In this document: positions 18,048-25,745 of the stretch, in pieces
Layout: every line of letters begins with the position of its first letter
How positions within the stretch are numbered: the first letter of the stretch is position 1
DNA from: Gemmatimonadota bacterium
Lineage (GTDB): Bacteria > Gemmatimonadota > Gemmatimonadetes > Longimicrobiales > Gaopeijiaceae
Direction of reading: 5' to 3'
DNA: 64,000 nucleotides
NCBI GenBank assembly: GCA_022827345.1
Contig: JAJDTB010000035.1
Coordinates: 124,001 to 188,000, forward strand
The notes under the pieces: model-generated
What the model saw: the letters and a program-made list of their open reading frames with translations, nothing else
Told to the model about the DNA's origin: nothing
Databases searched by the model: none
Position numbers and translations under genes: made by a program

Positions 18048-18353
18048 CTACCAGGACGACTTCCGAACTCCCGGAATGAACCCGTGCAGCGACATGTCGC
18101 GGAACGCGATCCTGGAAAGGCCGAACTTGCGGAGGAAGCCGCGGGGGCGGCCGGACATCTGACAGCGGTTGCGGTACCGGACCGCCGAGGAATCGCGCGG
18201 CAGGGCCTGCAGCCTGGCCATCGCTTCCCGCTTCTCGCCGGAAGTGGCTTCGGCGCTCTTCATGATCTTCGTGAGCTCGAGCCGCCGCTCGGCGTACTTT
18301 TCGACCAGCTTCGCGCGCCGATCGTTCTTTTCCAGTTTGCCCTTCTTGGCCAT
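18048..18353 (-). CDS. rpsN: 30S ribosomal protein uS14, zinc-free form
   Basis: 101-residue uS14. Seen: [20 protein letters not shown], the [19 protein letters not shown] core and the C-terminus [19 protein letters not shown]. The long form with no CxxC...CxxC zinc ribbon (a single Cys remains) is the C-minus type. Outside the usual spc ribosomal operon: neighbours are mog upstream (92 bases) and the nitronate monooxygenase gene downstream. See the zinc-sparing island finding. Confidence 0.95.
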   Translation of the reverse strand: MAKKGKLEKNDRRAKLVEKYAERRLELTKIMKSAEATSGEKREAMARLQALPRDSSAVRYRNRCQMSGRPRGFLRKFGLSRIAFRDMSLHGFIPGVRKSSW

Positions 18354-18445
18354 TCGGTGCTTCTCTGTCGCGGGTTCGACGAATGATGCAGCCTTGAATC
18401 GTCGCGAATGCGCGCGGCAAGATCAAGGGGGCCGCGCGCGGTTTC

Positions 18446-19000
18446 TCAGTGCGGCCGGTGCGCCTTCACCCATTCCGGGTCCGTCTCCAGATACGGCCCC
18501 CCGATCAGGTCCACACAGTCGGGCACCGCCGCGAAGACGGCATCCATACATTCGCGCACCGCCTTGGGCGACCCCGGCAGGTTCATGATCAGCGCCGATC
18601 CCCTCACCCCCGCCATCTGGCGCGACAGGATCGCGGTCGGAACGTGCGGACGCGACACGGCGCGCATGGCCTCGCCGAACCCGGCCAGTTCCTTGTCCAG
18701 CACGGCCGCGGTCGCCTCCGGGGTGACGTCGCGCGGCGCCGGGCCCGTCCCCCCCGTCGTCACGACCAGGCAGCACCCTTCCTCGTCCACCAATTCCACC
18801 AGCGTGGCGCGGATCAGCCCCTCCTCGTCGGGGATCACCCGCCCGACCATCTGCCACGAGGTCGCCAGCACCCTGTCCAGGTAGGCCTGAACCGCCGGCC
18901 CGCCCCGGTCCTCGTATTCTCCGCGCGAAGCCCGGTCCGACACCGTAACCACGCCGATGCGTACCGCCGCCACGCCCGAGCCCGTCGCTGAGTCGCCCAT
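18446..19000 (-). CDS. mog: Molybdopterin adenylyltransferase (MogA/MoaB family)
   Basis: Enzyme of molybdenum cofactor synthesis that adenylylates molybdopterin before metal insertion. Seen: VRIGVVTVSDRASRGEYEDR at the start, LVVTTGGTGPAPRDVTPEAT (residues 79-97, the family signature), and SALIMNLPGSPKAVRECMDA. 184 residues, typical. ATG 19000 chosen; an in-frame GTG at 19015 starts inside the palindrome 19003-19015. Shine-Dalgarno is poor for both. First gene of a leftward set mog-rpsN-nitronate monooxygenase. Confidence 0.9.
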   Translation of the reverse strand: MGDSATGSGVAAVRIGVVTVSDRASRGEYEDRGGPAVQAYLDRVLATSWQMVGRVIPDEEGLIRATLVELVDEEGCCLVVTTGGTGPAPRDVTPEATAAVLDKELAGFGEAMRAVSRPHVPTAILSRQMAGVRGSALIMNLPGSPKAVRECMDAVFAAVPDCVDLIGGPYLETDPEWVKAHRPH

Positions 19001-19002
19001 GC

Positions 19003-19015
19003 GTGATAATATCAC
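19003..19015. promoter_or_regulatory. GTGATA-A-TATCAC palindrome, Zur-like candidate
   Basis: Perfect 6-bp arms around one base, located between divergent mog-rpsN and mazG-folE2. It differs from the core of the enterobacterial Zur site (GTTATA-n-TATAAC) at one symmetrical position per arm. It could instead simply be a -10 element (GATAAT at 19005-19010) for the rightward operon; both may be true. The leftward start codon is only two bases away. Confidence 0.45.
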
Positions 19016-19071
19016 CCCTCGGCCCCGTTTTTCACTAGTTTGGACGAAGCCGCACAACCAAAGCGACTGCC

Positions 19072-19443
19072 ATGAACCGACAATCAATCCGGGATTCCGC
19101 GAGCCGGATGCTGCCCGGCCGCTACGGCGGGCTTCAGACGCTGCAGGCGGAGTTCGACCGCTATCAACAGGCCGCCTTTCCCTATCGCCCCCCGCGCTTC
19201 TTCGCTCTCGAACTGGCGGGCGAGACCGGCGAACTGGCCAACCTCGAGAAGAAGGTCTGGAAGGGCCGCCAGGTCGACGAGGCCGACTTCGAAGACGAAT
19301 CCGCCGATGTCTGCATCGCCCTGCTGAACTACGCCAACAGCCGCGGCATCGACCTGGCGGGGGCAGTGGAGGCCAAGATGCGCCGGATCGACGCAGGGCG
19401 GCTGGCCGAGCCGGAATTCCCGGGCACACCCGAAGACGAATGA
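19072..19443 (+). CDS. MazG-like nucleotide pyrophosphohydrolase
   Basis: 123-residue all-alpha NTP pyrophosphohydrolase-like protein. Seen: the metal-binding ELAGETGELANLEKK (EExxE-type first helix) and the second acidic helix DEADFEDESADVCIALLNYA, with YPYRPP-like leader (AFPYRPPRFFALEL). One MazG domain only, as in the short house-cleaning enzymes. Its stop overlaps the folE2 start (ATGA), so the two are translationally coupled. This raises the idea that its substrate is the FolE2 product, dihydroneopterin triphosphate; that is inference. Confidence 0.82.
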   Translation: MNRQSIRDSASRMLPGRYGGLQTLQAEFDRYQQAAFPYRPPRFFALELAGETGELANLEKKVWKGRQVDEADFEDESADVCIALLNYANSRGIDLAGAVEAKMRRIDAGRLAEPEFPGTPEDE

Positions 19444-20243
19444 CAAGACTCCTCGAGACCACTCCGCTTGCCGATGTCCAGGCCCACCCCGACACCCGCA
19501 GGGTGCCGATCAGCCGGGTCGGCGTGCAGAACATCCGCTTCCCGATCGCCGTGAAGGACCGTCAGAAGTCGGCGCAGCACACGGTTGGCACCATCGACAT
19601 GTCCGTGGATCTGCCCCACCATTTCAAGGGCACCCACATGAGCCGCTTCATGGAGATCCTCAACTCGCACGACGAAGTGATCTCGGGGGACGCGCTGCCG
19701 GACATTCTGCGGACGATGCGCGAACGGCTCAATGCCCGGACCGCCCACCTGCGCATTTCCTTTCCGTACTTCATGGAGAAGGCGGCCCCCGTCACCGGCT
19801 CCGCGGGGCTGCTCTCGTACGATTGCGCCTTCGACGCCTCCAGCGGGCCCACGGACGACTTCGTCCTCACGGTGAAGGTTCCGGTCACGACGCTGTGCCC
19901 GTGTTCGCGGGAGATCAGCGCGCGGGGCGCTCACAACCAGCGCAGCATGGTCACGGTAGAGACGCGCTTTGAAGGGGAGCTGTGGATCGAGGACATCGTC
20001 GCCCTGGTGGACGAGTCGGCGTCGTGCGAGCTGTACCCGGTCCTGAAGCGGGCCGACGAGAAGTGGGTGACCGAGCACGCCTACGACAACCCCCGGTTCG
20101 TGGAGGACCTGGTGCGCGAGATCACGCTGCGGCTGCGCGCGCTCGACCAGGTGACCTGGTTCAGCGTCCACGTGGTCAACTTCGAGTCGATCCACGAGCA
20201 CGACGCCTACGCTCAGGTGGAGGAGCCGTCGCCCGCCGACTGA
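19440..20243 (+). CDS. folE2: GTP cyclohydrolase FolE2 (type IB)
   Basis: Converts GTP to 7,8-dihydroneopterin triphosphate, first step of folate and other pterins. Seen: VGVQNIRFPIAVKD, QHTVGTIDMSVDLPHHFKGT, SHMSRF-type block (THMSRFMEIL), VPVTTLCPCSREISARGAHN with the conserved Cys (153 or 155) and His165, and ESIHEHDAYA at the end. 267 residues, typical. FolE2 does not depend on zinc, unlike FolE, and in several bacteria is controlled by Zur. Coupled to the MazG-like gene. Confidence 0.95.
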   Translation: MTRLLETTPLADVQAHPDTRRVPISRVGVQNIRFPIAVKDRQKSAQHTVGTIDMSVDLPHHFKGTHMSRFMEILNSHDEVISGDALPDILRTMRERLNARTAHLRISFPYFMEKAAPVTGSAGLLSYDCAFDASSGPTDDFVLTVKVPVTTLCPCSREISARGAHNQRSMVTVETRFEGELWIEDIVALVDESASCELYPVLKRADEKWVTEHAYDNPRFVEDLVREITLRLRALDQVTWFSVHVVNFESIHEHDAYAQVEEPSPAD

Positions 20244-20282
20244 CGGCCCCAACGGCATCGCCCCGCGCGCGGGCGGACCTCG

Positions 20283-20909
20283 CTACAGCGCCACGATTCC
20301 CCCGCCCGGGACCTCCAGGTACGCCTCCAGCGCGGCCCGGCCGGGCTGCACGTCCAGCGCAACACCCAGGGCCGACAGGTGGGACCGCACCGTCTCCACG
20401 GTCGGATGGCGGCCCCGCAGCGCTCTCAGCCGGACGCCGTAGTCGTCCAGGCCGGTGCACGGGTGGGCCGTGTCGCCCCAATCGATGAAGAAGGGCACGA
20501 TCCCGCCGTGTGGCGGGGGCGCGACCGGCATGGTGAGCGTCCAGGCGAGGCGGGCGCCGGCGGGCGTGGTTCGTGACATCGCCTTTACGGGACCGATGAG
20601 GTCCTGACCGGGTCCTTCCGAAAGTCCGGCCAGGTCGCCGGAGCGCACGCACCAGGTCGCGAGCGAGTGGCGCACGGCCTCTTCGGCGCCGAGCCAGAGG
20701 CCGCTGGAAGGACGGGGTTGTTCGGGGTCGGGGCCCAGCAGCTCGAGGTAGATCCGCGGCCCGATCCGGAGCAGCGCATTGCGGGTACCGAGACCGGGGT
20801 GACTGCCGCCGGGGGTGAAGGGGACGCCGAGCCGGGCCTCCATCTCGCACACGGCAATCCCCAGGTCGGGGACGACGTAGACGAGGTGGTCGGTCGCCGG
20901 ATCGATCAT
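20283..20909 (-). CDS. VOC/glyoxalase-like protein
   Basis: 208-residue protein with the fold of Glyoxalase_3-type VOC proteins. Seen: DHLVYVVPDLGIAVCEMEAR with the usual metal-ligand His, LGVPFTPGGSHPGLGTRNAL, IYLELLGPDP (Glu ligand), and PFFIDWGDTAHP. Substrate unknown. It converges with folE2 (39 bases apart) and is followed on its own strand by nothing of the same operon; bL31 lies 49 bases upstream on the same strand, so they may share a transcript. Confidence 0.8.
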   Translation of the reverse strand: MIDPATDHLVYVVPDLGIAVCEMEARLGVPFTPGGSHPGLGTRNALLRIGPRIYLELLGPDPEQPRPSSGLWLGAEEAVRHSLATWCVRSGDLAGLSEGPGQDLIGPVKAMSRTTPAGARLAWTLTMPVAPPPHGGIVPFFIDWGDTAHPCTGLDDYGVRLRALRGRHPTVETVRSHLSALGVALDVQPGRAALEAYLEVPGGGIVAL

Positions 20910-20958
20910 GGGAGCCGCGGGCCCCTGCCGGTCCGGCGGGCCGGGCGAGCGGCGCGCC

Positions 20959-21207
20959 CTATTCCTCGATGCCGTAGCGGCGCTGGAAGCGCTCCACTCG
21001 TCCCGCCGTGTCCAGCAGGCGCTGCGTTCCCGTATAGAAGGGATGCGACGAAGACGAGATCTCGAGCGTGACCAGTGGGTATTCCTTCCCGTCCTCCCAC
21101 TCGATCGAGCGCTTGCTCGAAACCGTGGAGCGGGTCAGGAACGCGTAACCGGTGGAGACGTCCTGGAAAACGACGGGCCGGTACTTGGGATGTATGTCTT
21201 TCTTCAC
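20959..21207 (-). CDS. rpmE2: 50S ribosomal protein bL31 type B, zinc-free form
   Basis: 82 residues. Seen: [59 protein letters not shown] and [11 protein letters not shown]. It lacks the CxxC motifs of type A bL31. GTG 21207 gives the usual N-terminus and has CCGGAAG upstream; the ATG at 21255 would add 16 basic residues not seen in the family. Divergent from rpmG-rpmB. Type B bL31 is a zinc-starvation replacement in many bacteria. Confidence 0.93.
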   Translation of the reverse strand: MKKDIHPKYRPVVFQDVSTGYAFLTRSTVSSKRSIEWEDGKEYPLVTLEISSSSHPFYTGTQRLLDTAGRVERFQRRYGIEE

Positions 21208-21341
21208 TGCTGTCTTCCGGGTTGTCGCTCGGTGCCGGCCGCTGCGTGCGGCCATCGAAGGGCAGCACTAATTGTATTCCGACTGGACGATTGCGGTCAA
21301 CCGGCTATCTTATCTGGGGTCTGTCGAACCAAGGAGAAATC

Positions 21342-21512
21342 ATGGCGAAGAAGTCGTCGAAGGGTCCTCGGGTGACCATCAAGATGTCCAGTACCGAGAG
21401 CCCCTATCGCTTCACCACCACCAAGAACAAGCGCAACAACCCCCAGCGGCTGGAACTCAAGCGGTACGATCCGGTCCTGCGCCGCCACGTCCTCTTCAAG
21501 GAGGAGAAGTAG
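21342..21512 (+). CDS. rpmG: 50S ribosomal protein bL33, zinc-free form
   Basis: 56 residues. Seen: [40 protein letters not shown]. The CxxC pairs of zinc-binding bL33 are missing (ESPY and DPVL at their places), so this is the C-minus form. AAGGAGAAATC ribosome site before ATG 21342. Followed by rpmB after 31 bases. Confidence 0.95.
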   Translation: MAKKSSKGPRVTIKMSSTESPYRFTTTKNKRNNPQRLELKRYDPVLRRHVLFKEEK

Positions 21513-21543
21513 GCGCTCGGGGTAGCAACGGAGGACTATTGCG

Positions 21544-21783
21544 ATGTCCCGCAAATGCGACATCACCGGGAAGCGGCCCCTGGTCGGGAATAACGTTTCC
21601 CACGCTCACAACAAGACCAGGAAGCGGCAGCTGCCGAACCTGCAGACGAAGCGGATCTACGTGCCGGAGCTGAGCAAGTCCATTCGGATCAAGGTCTCCA
21701 CCTCCGCTCTGCGGTCGATCGACAAGATGGGGTTGACGGCATTCCTGCGGAAAAACGGCCTGACGCTCAGCGACGTTACCTGA
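21544..21783 (+). CDS. rpmB: 50S ribosomal protein bL28, zinc-free form
   Basis: 79 residues. Seen: MSRKCDITGKRPLVGNNVSH, ARNKTRKRQLPNL-like block (NKTRKRQLPNLQTKRIYVPE) and a C-terminal IKVSTSALRSIDKMGL. Only one Cys near the start (position 5, with Thr at 8), so no zinc ribbon: C-minus form. Its stop codon overlaps a possible CTG start of the next gene. Confidence 0.95.
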   Translation: MSRKCDITGKRPLVGNNVSHAHNKTRKRQLPNLQTKRIYVPELSKSIRIKVSTSALRSIDKMGLTAFLRKNGLTLSDVT

Positions 21784-21872
21784 TCCGGCGACGCCGGTCG
21801 GCCGGCATCGCCAAGCAAGTCGTCTTCTTCAACCTTCTGTGCGCCTGCGCCGGGTTCGCGGGCGCCGACCTC

Positions 21873-23867
21873 ATGCCGGGCCGCTCTCTCACGGCCCAGG
21901 CGGCCGCCGTCGATGACCCCGCCGCTCTGTCCCTCGTGCGGCGGGCGCGGGAGCTGCGTGAATCCCCGCTGACCAACGGAACGGTCGCGTCCTACAAGGC
22001 TGCGGCCGAGGGTCACATCTACTTCTTTCTCGACCGCGACGACGGACGTGCATCGATCCCGATGCGCGTGGACCAGGTGGCTGTCGATCTCTACCAGAAC
22101 TCGCTCGGCCGGCGGCGGCAGATCATTCGCGGGCTGCGCAAGCGGGAACTGCTGCCGATCGAGGACTTCCGCTACTACATCGACCGGCTCACCGCCGTGC
22201 AGAACGGGTTCGGCGACCGGATCGCGATCGGGGAGGGGCGCGACGTGCGCGATGTGCCGCACCCCCTCGGCAGCGACGGCGAGACGACCTATCACTACCG
22301 CGTCGTCGACTCGATCCGCGTCGGCACCGCCGCCCGGCCCGCCCCCGTCCGCGTCTACGAGCTGGAGGTGAGGCCCCGCCGGGAGGACCGCCCGGGATTC
22401 GTGGGCAGCGTGTTCCTGGAGGCGGAGACGGGGGCGCTGGTGCGGATGATCTTCAGCTTCACCCCCGCCTCGTACGTGGACCCGCGGACCGACCGGGTCA
22501 CGGTGCGGCTGGAGCATTCGCTGTGGGAGGACGGCCTGTCGCTGCCGTATCGCCAGGTCGTGGAGGTGCGGCGGGAGGTCCCCGAGCTGGATCTGCCGGT
22601 GGGCACGGTGATTCGCGCCACCCTGAACGTGAGCGACTACGAGTTCAACCCGGAGCTGCAGCCGGGTTTCTTCTACGGCCCCGCCCTGCTCGTCGGTTCG
22701 TACGGAGCCGCTGACTCCAGCGTGTTCCGCGACGGGCTGATGGACCGCATGGCGGACGAGGGGTTGTCGCCGGCGAGCCTGGCGCAGGTCGAGGCCGAGG
22801 CGAGGCGTGCGGCGCGGGCGCAGCTGACAAGCGGGCTCCCCAGGGTGCGCGTGTACGCGGACCGCGTCTCGTCGGTGCTGCGCGCGAATCGCGCCGAGGG
22901 GGTGCATGTGGGGCTCGGCGGTTCGTATGCGCCGCGGGAGTCCGTCAAGGTGGATGTCCTGCCCGGGTACGGGATCGGCGGCCGCGCTCTGGCCGGGAGG
23001 ATGCGGTGGCGGTGGATCGCGGGGGAGGCGGCGACGGCCGCGGTGGAGCTCTACCGGCGCCAGCTGCGGGATGCGGGGCCGTTTCCCGGTGCGTCGGGAG
23101 CCGTGAACACCCTGTCCACCGTTTTCCGGGACCTGGACTACACCGACCCCTGGTTCGCCACGGGCGTGACGCTGGAGCTCGATCGGACGGTGGGGGAGTC
23201 GGCCGGCATCAGGGTCGGCGCGTTTTGGGAGGAGATGTCGGGGGCGGGGTCGATCGACGCATTCGGGGCCGCGGCGGCGCGGCGGCCGCTCCGCCGGGCG
23301 GACGAAGGGGTTTTCGCCGGCGTTCACGGCGGGCTTGTGCGGCGCTGGGGGGGGCTGGGCGGATGGGAAGGCGAGTTGGCGCTGGACGGGACTCTGGGCC
23401 GGTGGGACAGCGAGGCAAGCGCCACGCTGCGGGGGCGGATCGAGGTCAGCCGGGTCCCGAGCGACCTGTCCAGCCACACGTCGCTGTCTCTCGAGGCGGG
23501 GACGGCGTGGGGCACCCTGCCCCTGCAGCACCACTTCCTGCTCGGAGGCAGGGGGACGCTGCCCGGCCACGACTTCCGGGCCTACGGCGGCCGCCGCTTC
23601 GTGCTGGCCCGCGGCGAGACGACGCGCGCTCTGGCGCCCGGCTGGTTGTCGGTCCGGCTGCTGGCGGGCGCGGGAGCCGTCGGCGCCACACCCGCACCGC
23701 TGGCCGAGGCCTGGGAGGTGGGCGGCACCGGAGGGGTGCGCGGATACGCGGGCGCCGGCCTGGCCACCCTGCACGACATCGTCCGGATCGACGGGGTCCG
23801 GGGGATGCCGGATGGTGCGTTCGAGCTGGTGCTCAGCGTCTCGCCGGTCCTGCGGCCTTACCTTTAG
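21873..23867 (+). CDS. BamA/DUF5686-like outer-membrane barrel protein
   Basis: Outer-membrane protein of unknown role. Seen: N-terminal soluble part about 1-290 (RARELRESPLTNGTVASYKA, MRVDQVAVDLYQN, ETTYHYRVVDS), then a barrel with the Omp85/ShlB-like signature LLGGRGTLPGHDFRAYGGRR, WEVGGTGGVRGYAGAGLATL, ending LSVSPVLRPYL. ATG 21873 is the first ordinary start, yet the 31 in-frame codons before it read like a signal peptide (RRRRSAG then VVFFNLLCACAGFAGA). True start may be CTG 21780 in a CTGA overlap with rpmB. Gene certain, start uncertain. Confidence 0.72.
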   Translation: MPGRSLTAQAAAVDDPAALSLVRRARELRESPLTNGTVASYKAAAEGHIYFFLDRDDGRASIPMRVDQVAVDLYQNSLGRRRQIIRGLRKRELLPIEDFRYYIDRLTAVQNGFGDRIAIGEGRDVRDVPHPLGSDGETTYHYRVVDSIRVGTAARPAPVRVYELEVRPRREDRPGFVGSVFLEAETGALVRMIFSFTPASYVDPRTDRVTVRLEHSLWEDGLSLPYRQVVEVRREVPELDLPVGTVIRATLNVSDYEFNPELQPGFFYGPALLVGSYGAADSSVFRDGLMDRMADEGLSPASLAQVEAEARRAARAQLTSGLPRVRVYADRVSSVLRANRAEGVHVGLGGSYAPRESVKVDVLPGYGIGGRALAGRMRWRWIAGEAATAAVELYRRQLRDAGPFPGASGAVNTLSTVFRDLDYTDPWFATGVTLELDRTVGESAGIRVGAFWEEMSGAGSIDAFGAAAARRPLRRADEGVFAGVHGGLVRRWGGLGGWEGELALDGTLGRWDSEASATLRGRIEVSRVPSDLSSHTSLSLEAGTAWGTLPLQHHFLLGGRGTLPGHDFRAYGGRRFVLARGETTRALAPGWLSVRLLAGAGAVGATPAPLAEAWEVGGTGGVRGYAGAGLATLHDIVRIDGVRGMPDGAFELVLSVSPVLRPYL

Positions 23868-24007
23868 AGGAGTTGCGGATAGCCTGCGGACGCGCCGGGA
23901 GCGGCGAGGGCGCCGCGTTTGGCACGGCGCGCAGCGGGAGCGACCAGGCCCTGTGTCAAGCACGGCGCGACGAGGAACGCGCACCGGGACCACCGAGGAG
24001 CGACGCC

Positions 24008-24703
24008 ATGGAGATTCGCATTCCGATGCTGCGGCGGACGGTCGCCGCGTGCACGACTCTTCTCGCTTGCGCCGGCTTCGACGCGCCGGAGCTCGCGGCC
24101 CAGGAGGCCGAAGAGCTGTCGATGGGCCAGATCGTGCGAATCACGGGAGCGACGGTCCTTCGCGGCGGACCCGCGTCGCCGCCCGTCCTCTACCCGGTAA
24201 CGCTCGAGGGCAACGTGGTGGGATTGCAGGGCGACACGCTCCTGTTCGAGACCGGCCTCGAACCCGTCTACTGGATTCCGCTTGGCGCGGGCGAGCTGTT
24301 GGAGCGGCGGGCCACGGTGACGGACACGAAGCGCATGATTCTCGTCGCCGGTGGCGTCTCGGGACTTGCGGGCGCGACGTTTTCGTGGGCTCTCAAGGAC
24401 GAGTGCCACACCAACGAGGTGGCGCTGGAACTTGGTATCAACCTCACGAGCTGCCGGGAAAACGAGTCCGGCGGAAGCGTGGCCCTGCGGGGATTCGCAA
24501 TCGGGGCCGCGGTAGGTGTCGCTGCCGGTCTGGTTCTGGGACGTTTCGCGAAACGGCAGTCCTGGATACCGGTTCGCCTCGACGGCCTCGGGTTTCGCGG
24601 CACGCCGGGGCGGGGCGCCGCGGAGGCCGGAATCGTGTTCAGGGTGCCTGTGGGGGGCAGGCCCGGCGGGATTCTGTCCGGACTGGCCAACTTGGCCAGA
24701 TAG
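24008..24703 (+). CDS. Exported protein with glycine-rich hydrophobic segments
   Basis: 231 residues, not recognised. Seen: signal peptide (TVAACTTLLACAGFDAPELAAQ), a beta-rich part about 30-110 (GQIVRITGATVLRGG, LYPVTLEGNVVGLQGDTLLF, YWIPLGAGELLERR), then two glycine-zipper-like membrane segments (MILVAGGVSGLAGATFSWAL and GFAIGAAVGVAAGLVLGRFA) with two Cys between them (DECHTN, LTSCRE). GAGGAG-type ribosome site before ATG 24008. The paired glycine-rich segments resemble those at the end of the 2933-4207 protein; they may insert in a membrane as a hairpin. Confidence 0.65.
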   Translation: MEIRIPMLRRTVAACTTLLACAGFDAPELAAQEAEELSMGQIVRITGATVLRGGPASPPVLYPVTLEGNVVGLQGDTLLFETGLEPVYWIPLGAGELLERRATVTDTKRMILVAGGVSGLAGATFSWALKDECHTNEVALELGINLTSCRENESGGSVALRGFAIGAAVGVAAGLVLGRFAKRQSWIPVRLDGLGFRGTPGRGAAEAGIVFRVPVGGRPGGILSGLANLAR

Positions 24704-24770
24704 TCAGCTAAACTCTGCGGGGGAGACGTCCAGGCCTTGGCCCCGGTGGGTCTCGATGGACAGGCCTGGG

Positions 24771-25694
24771 TCAGGCGGAGGCCCGTCCCTCCGCGACCGC
24801 CGTCTCGTAGGTATACAGGAAGTTGGTGAATCCCCGGTCGTAGTCGGACAGGCCGTTCTGCCCCGTCAGCTTCATGCGCGAGTCGTACAGCTCCTTGAGC
24901 GCGTCGGAGATCAGTCCCGAGCGCTGATCCGGGGGGCGGAGACGGCGGAAGTCCTCCAGAACCTGGCCCGAGAGCGGGGTTTCGTCCAGGAGTGCGCCGT
25001 AGCGCTCCGGATCGTCGCCGTCGAGGACGCGCAGGTTGCGGTAGACGCGTTCGGCGAGGGCCGCCTGGCGCAGCTGAGGGTCGCGTGACCGGGAGAGCGC
25101 CAGGTAGGCGAGCGCCTGTGCCTCGAGTTCCTTCAGATAGCCCTTCCGGTGACAGAACTCGTGGGCGAGGATGTGTGGTTCGAAGACCCCCGTGGTGCGG
25201 AAGACCGCGATGTCGCCCGAGAGGATGTCGCAGCTGCCGACGGCGAAGGGCACCATGAAGCGGGTCAGGGTCAGCTGGCGCACGGCGCTGCTGGTCTCGA
25301 CGCGCTGGCCCGTCACGCTGGCGATGTACGAGGTGAGGCGTTCGTTGACGTCGGCGGCAAGGATGTCGCGTTCGCGCGCGACGGGTTCGTAGATCGCCAT
25401 CAGCTCGCCGGAGTAGCGGCGCACGTCGTCCATCCGCCGGGCCTCGGACATCTCGTCCATGTGCTTGACGTCGGAGGTGTAGGTCTCGAGGAAATCGATC
25501 TTCCTGACGCCGCGCCGGCTTGCCCAGTCCCCCAGCACGGCACCCGCGTACGCGCCCGCCGCGGCCGCCTGCAGCACCCTGCCGGGCAGCGTCGCACCGA
25601 GCAGGAGCCGCGACGCCAACGGGGCCGCGAACATCACGTCGGTGAGCGCGAGGGGCGAGTAGGTCGCGCTGTTGGGGATCTTCACCGTGTCCAT
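24771..25694 (-). CDS. Putative HExxH zinc peptidase (DUF3810-like)
   Basis: 307-residue protein. Seen: possible membrane/amphipathic stretch near 20-55 (MFAAPLASRLLLGATLPGRV, AAAAGAYAGAVLG), then a metallopeptidase-like block with AHEFCHRKGYLKELEAQALA: H178-E179-x-x-H182 and Glu189 or 191 as third ligand, as in gluzincin-like DUF3810 proteins. The active-site Cys within HEFCH is unusual. No signal peptide is obvious. Divergent from the CoA-transferase gene with 51 bases between. Substrate unknown. Confidence 0.65.
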   Translation of the reverse strand: MDTVKIPNSATYSPLALTDVMFAAPLASRLLLGATLPGRVLQAAAAGAYAGAVLGDWASRRGVRKIDFLETYTSDVKHMDEMSEARRMDDVRRYSGELMAIYEPVARERDILAADVNERLTSYIASVTGQRVETSSAVRQLTLTRFMVPFAVGSCDILSGDIAVFRTTGVFEPHILAHEFCHRKGYLKELEAQALAYLALSRSRDPQLRQAALAERVYRNLRVLDGDDPERYGALLDETPLSGQVLEDFRRLRPPDQRSGLISDALKELYDSRMKLTGQNGLSDYDRGFTNFLYTYETAVAEGRASA

Positions 25695-25745
25695 ATCTTG
25701 TATCGTCCCGTCCTTCGAGTTCGCCGTTCTGTAAAGAAGCCGCGC

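Noticed and set aside
20260-20274. CCCGCGCGCGGG palindrome between folE2 and the VOC gene
   Set aside because: Low-complexity GC sequence without a loop; expected by chance at this GC content.
21256-21341. Zur-like palindrome between rpmE2 and rpmG
   Set aside because: I looked for GTGATA/TATCAC-type symmetry there and saw none, so only the 19003 site is reported.
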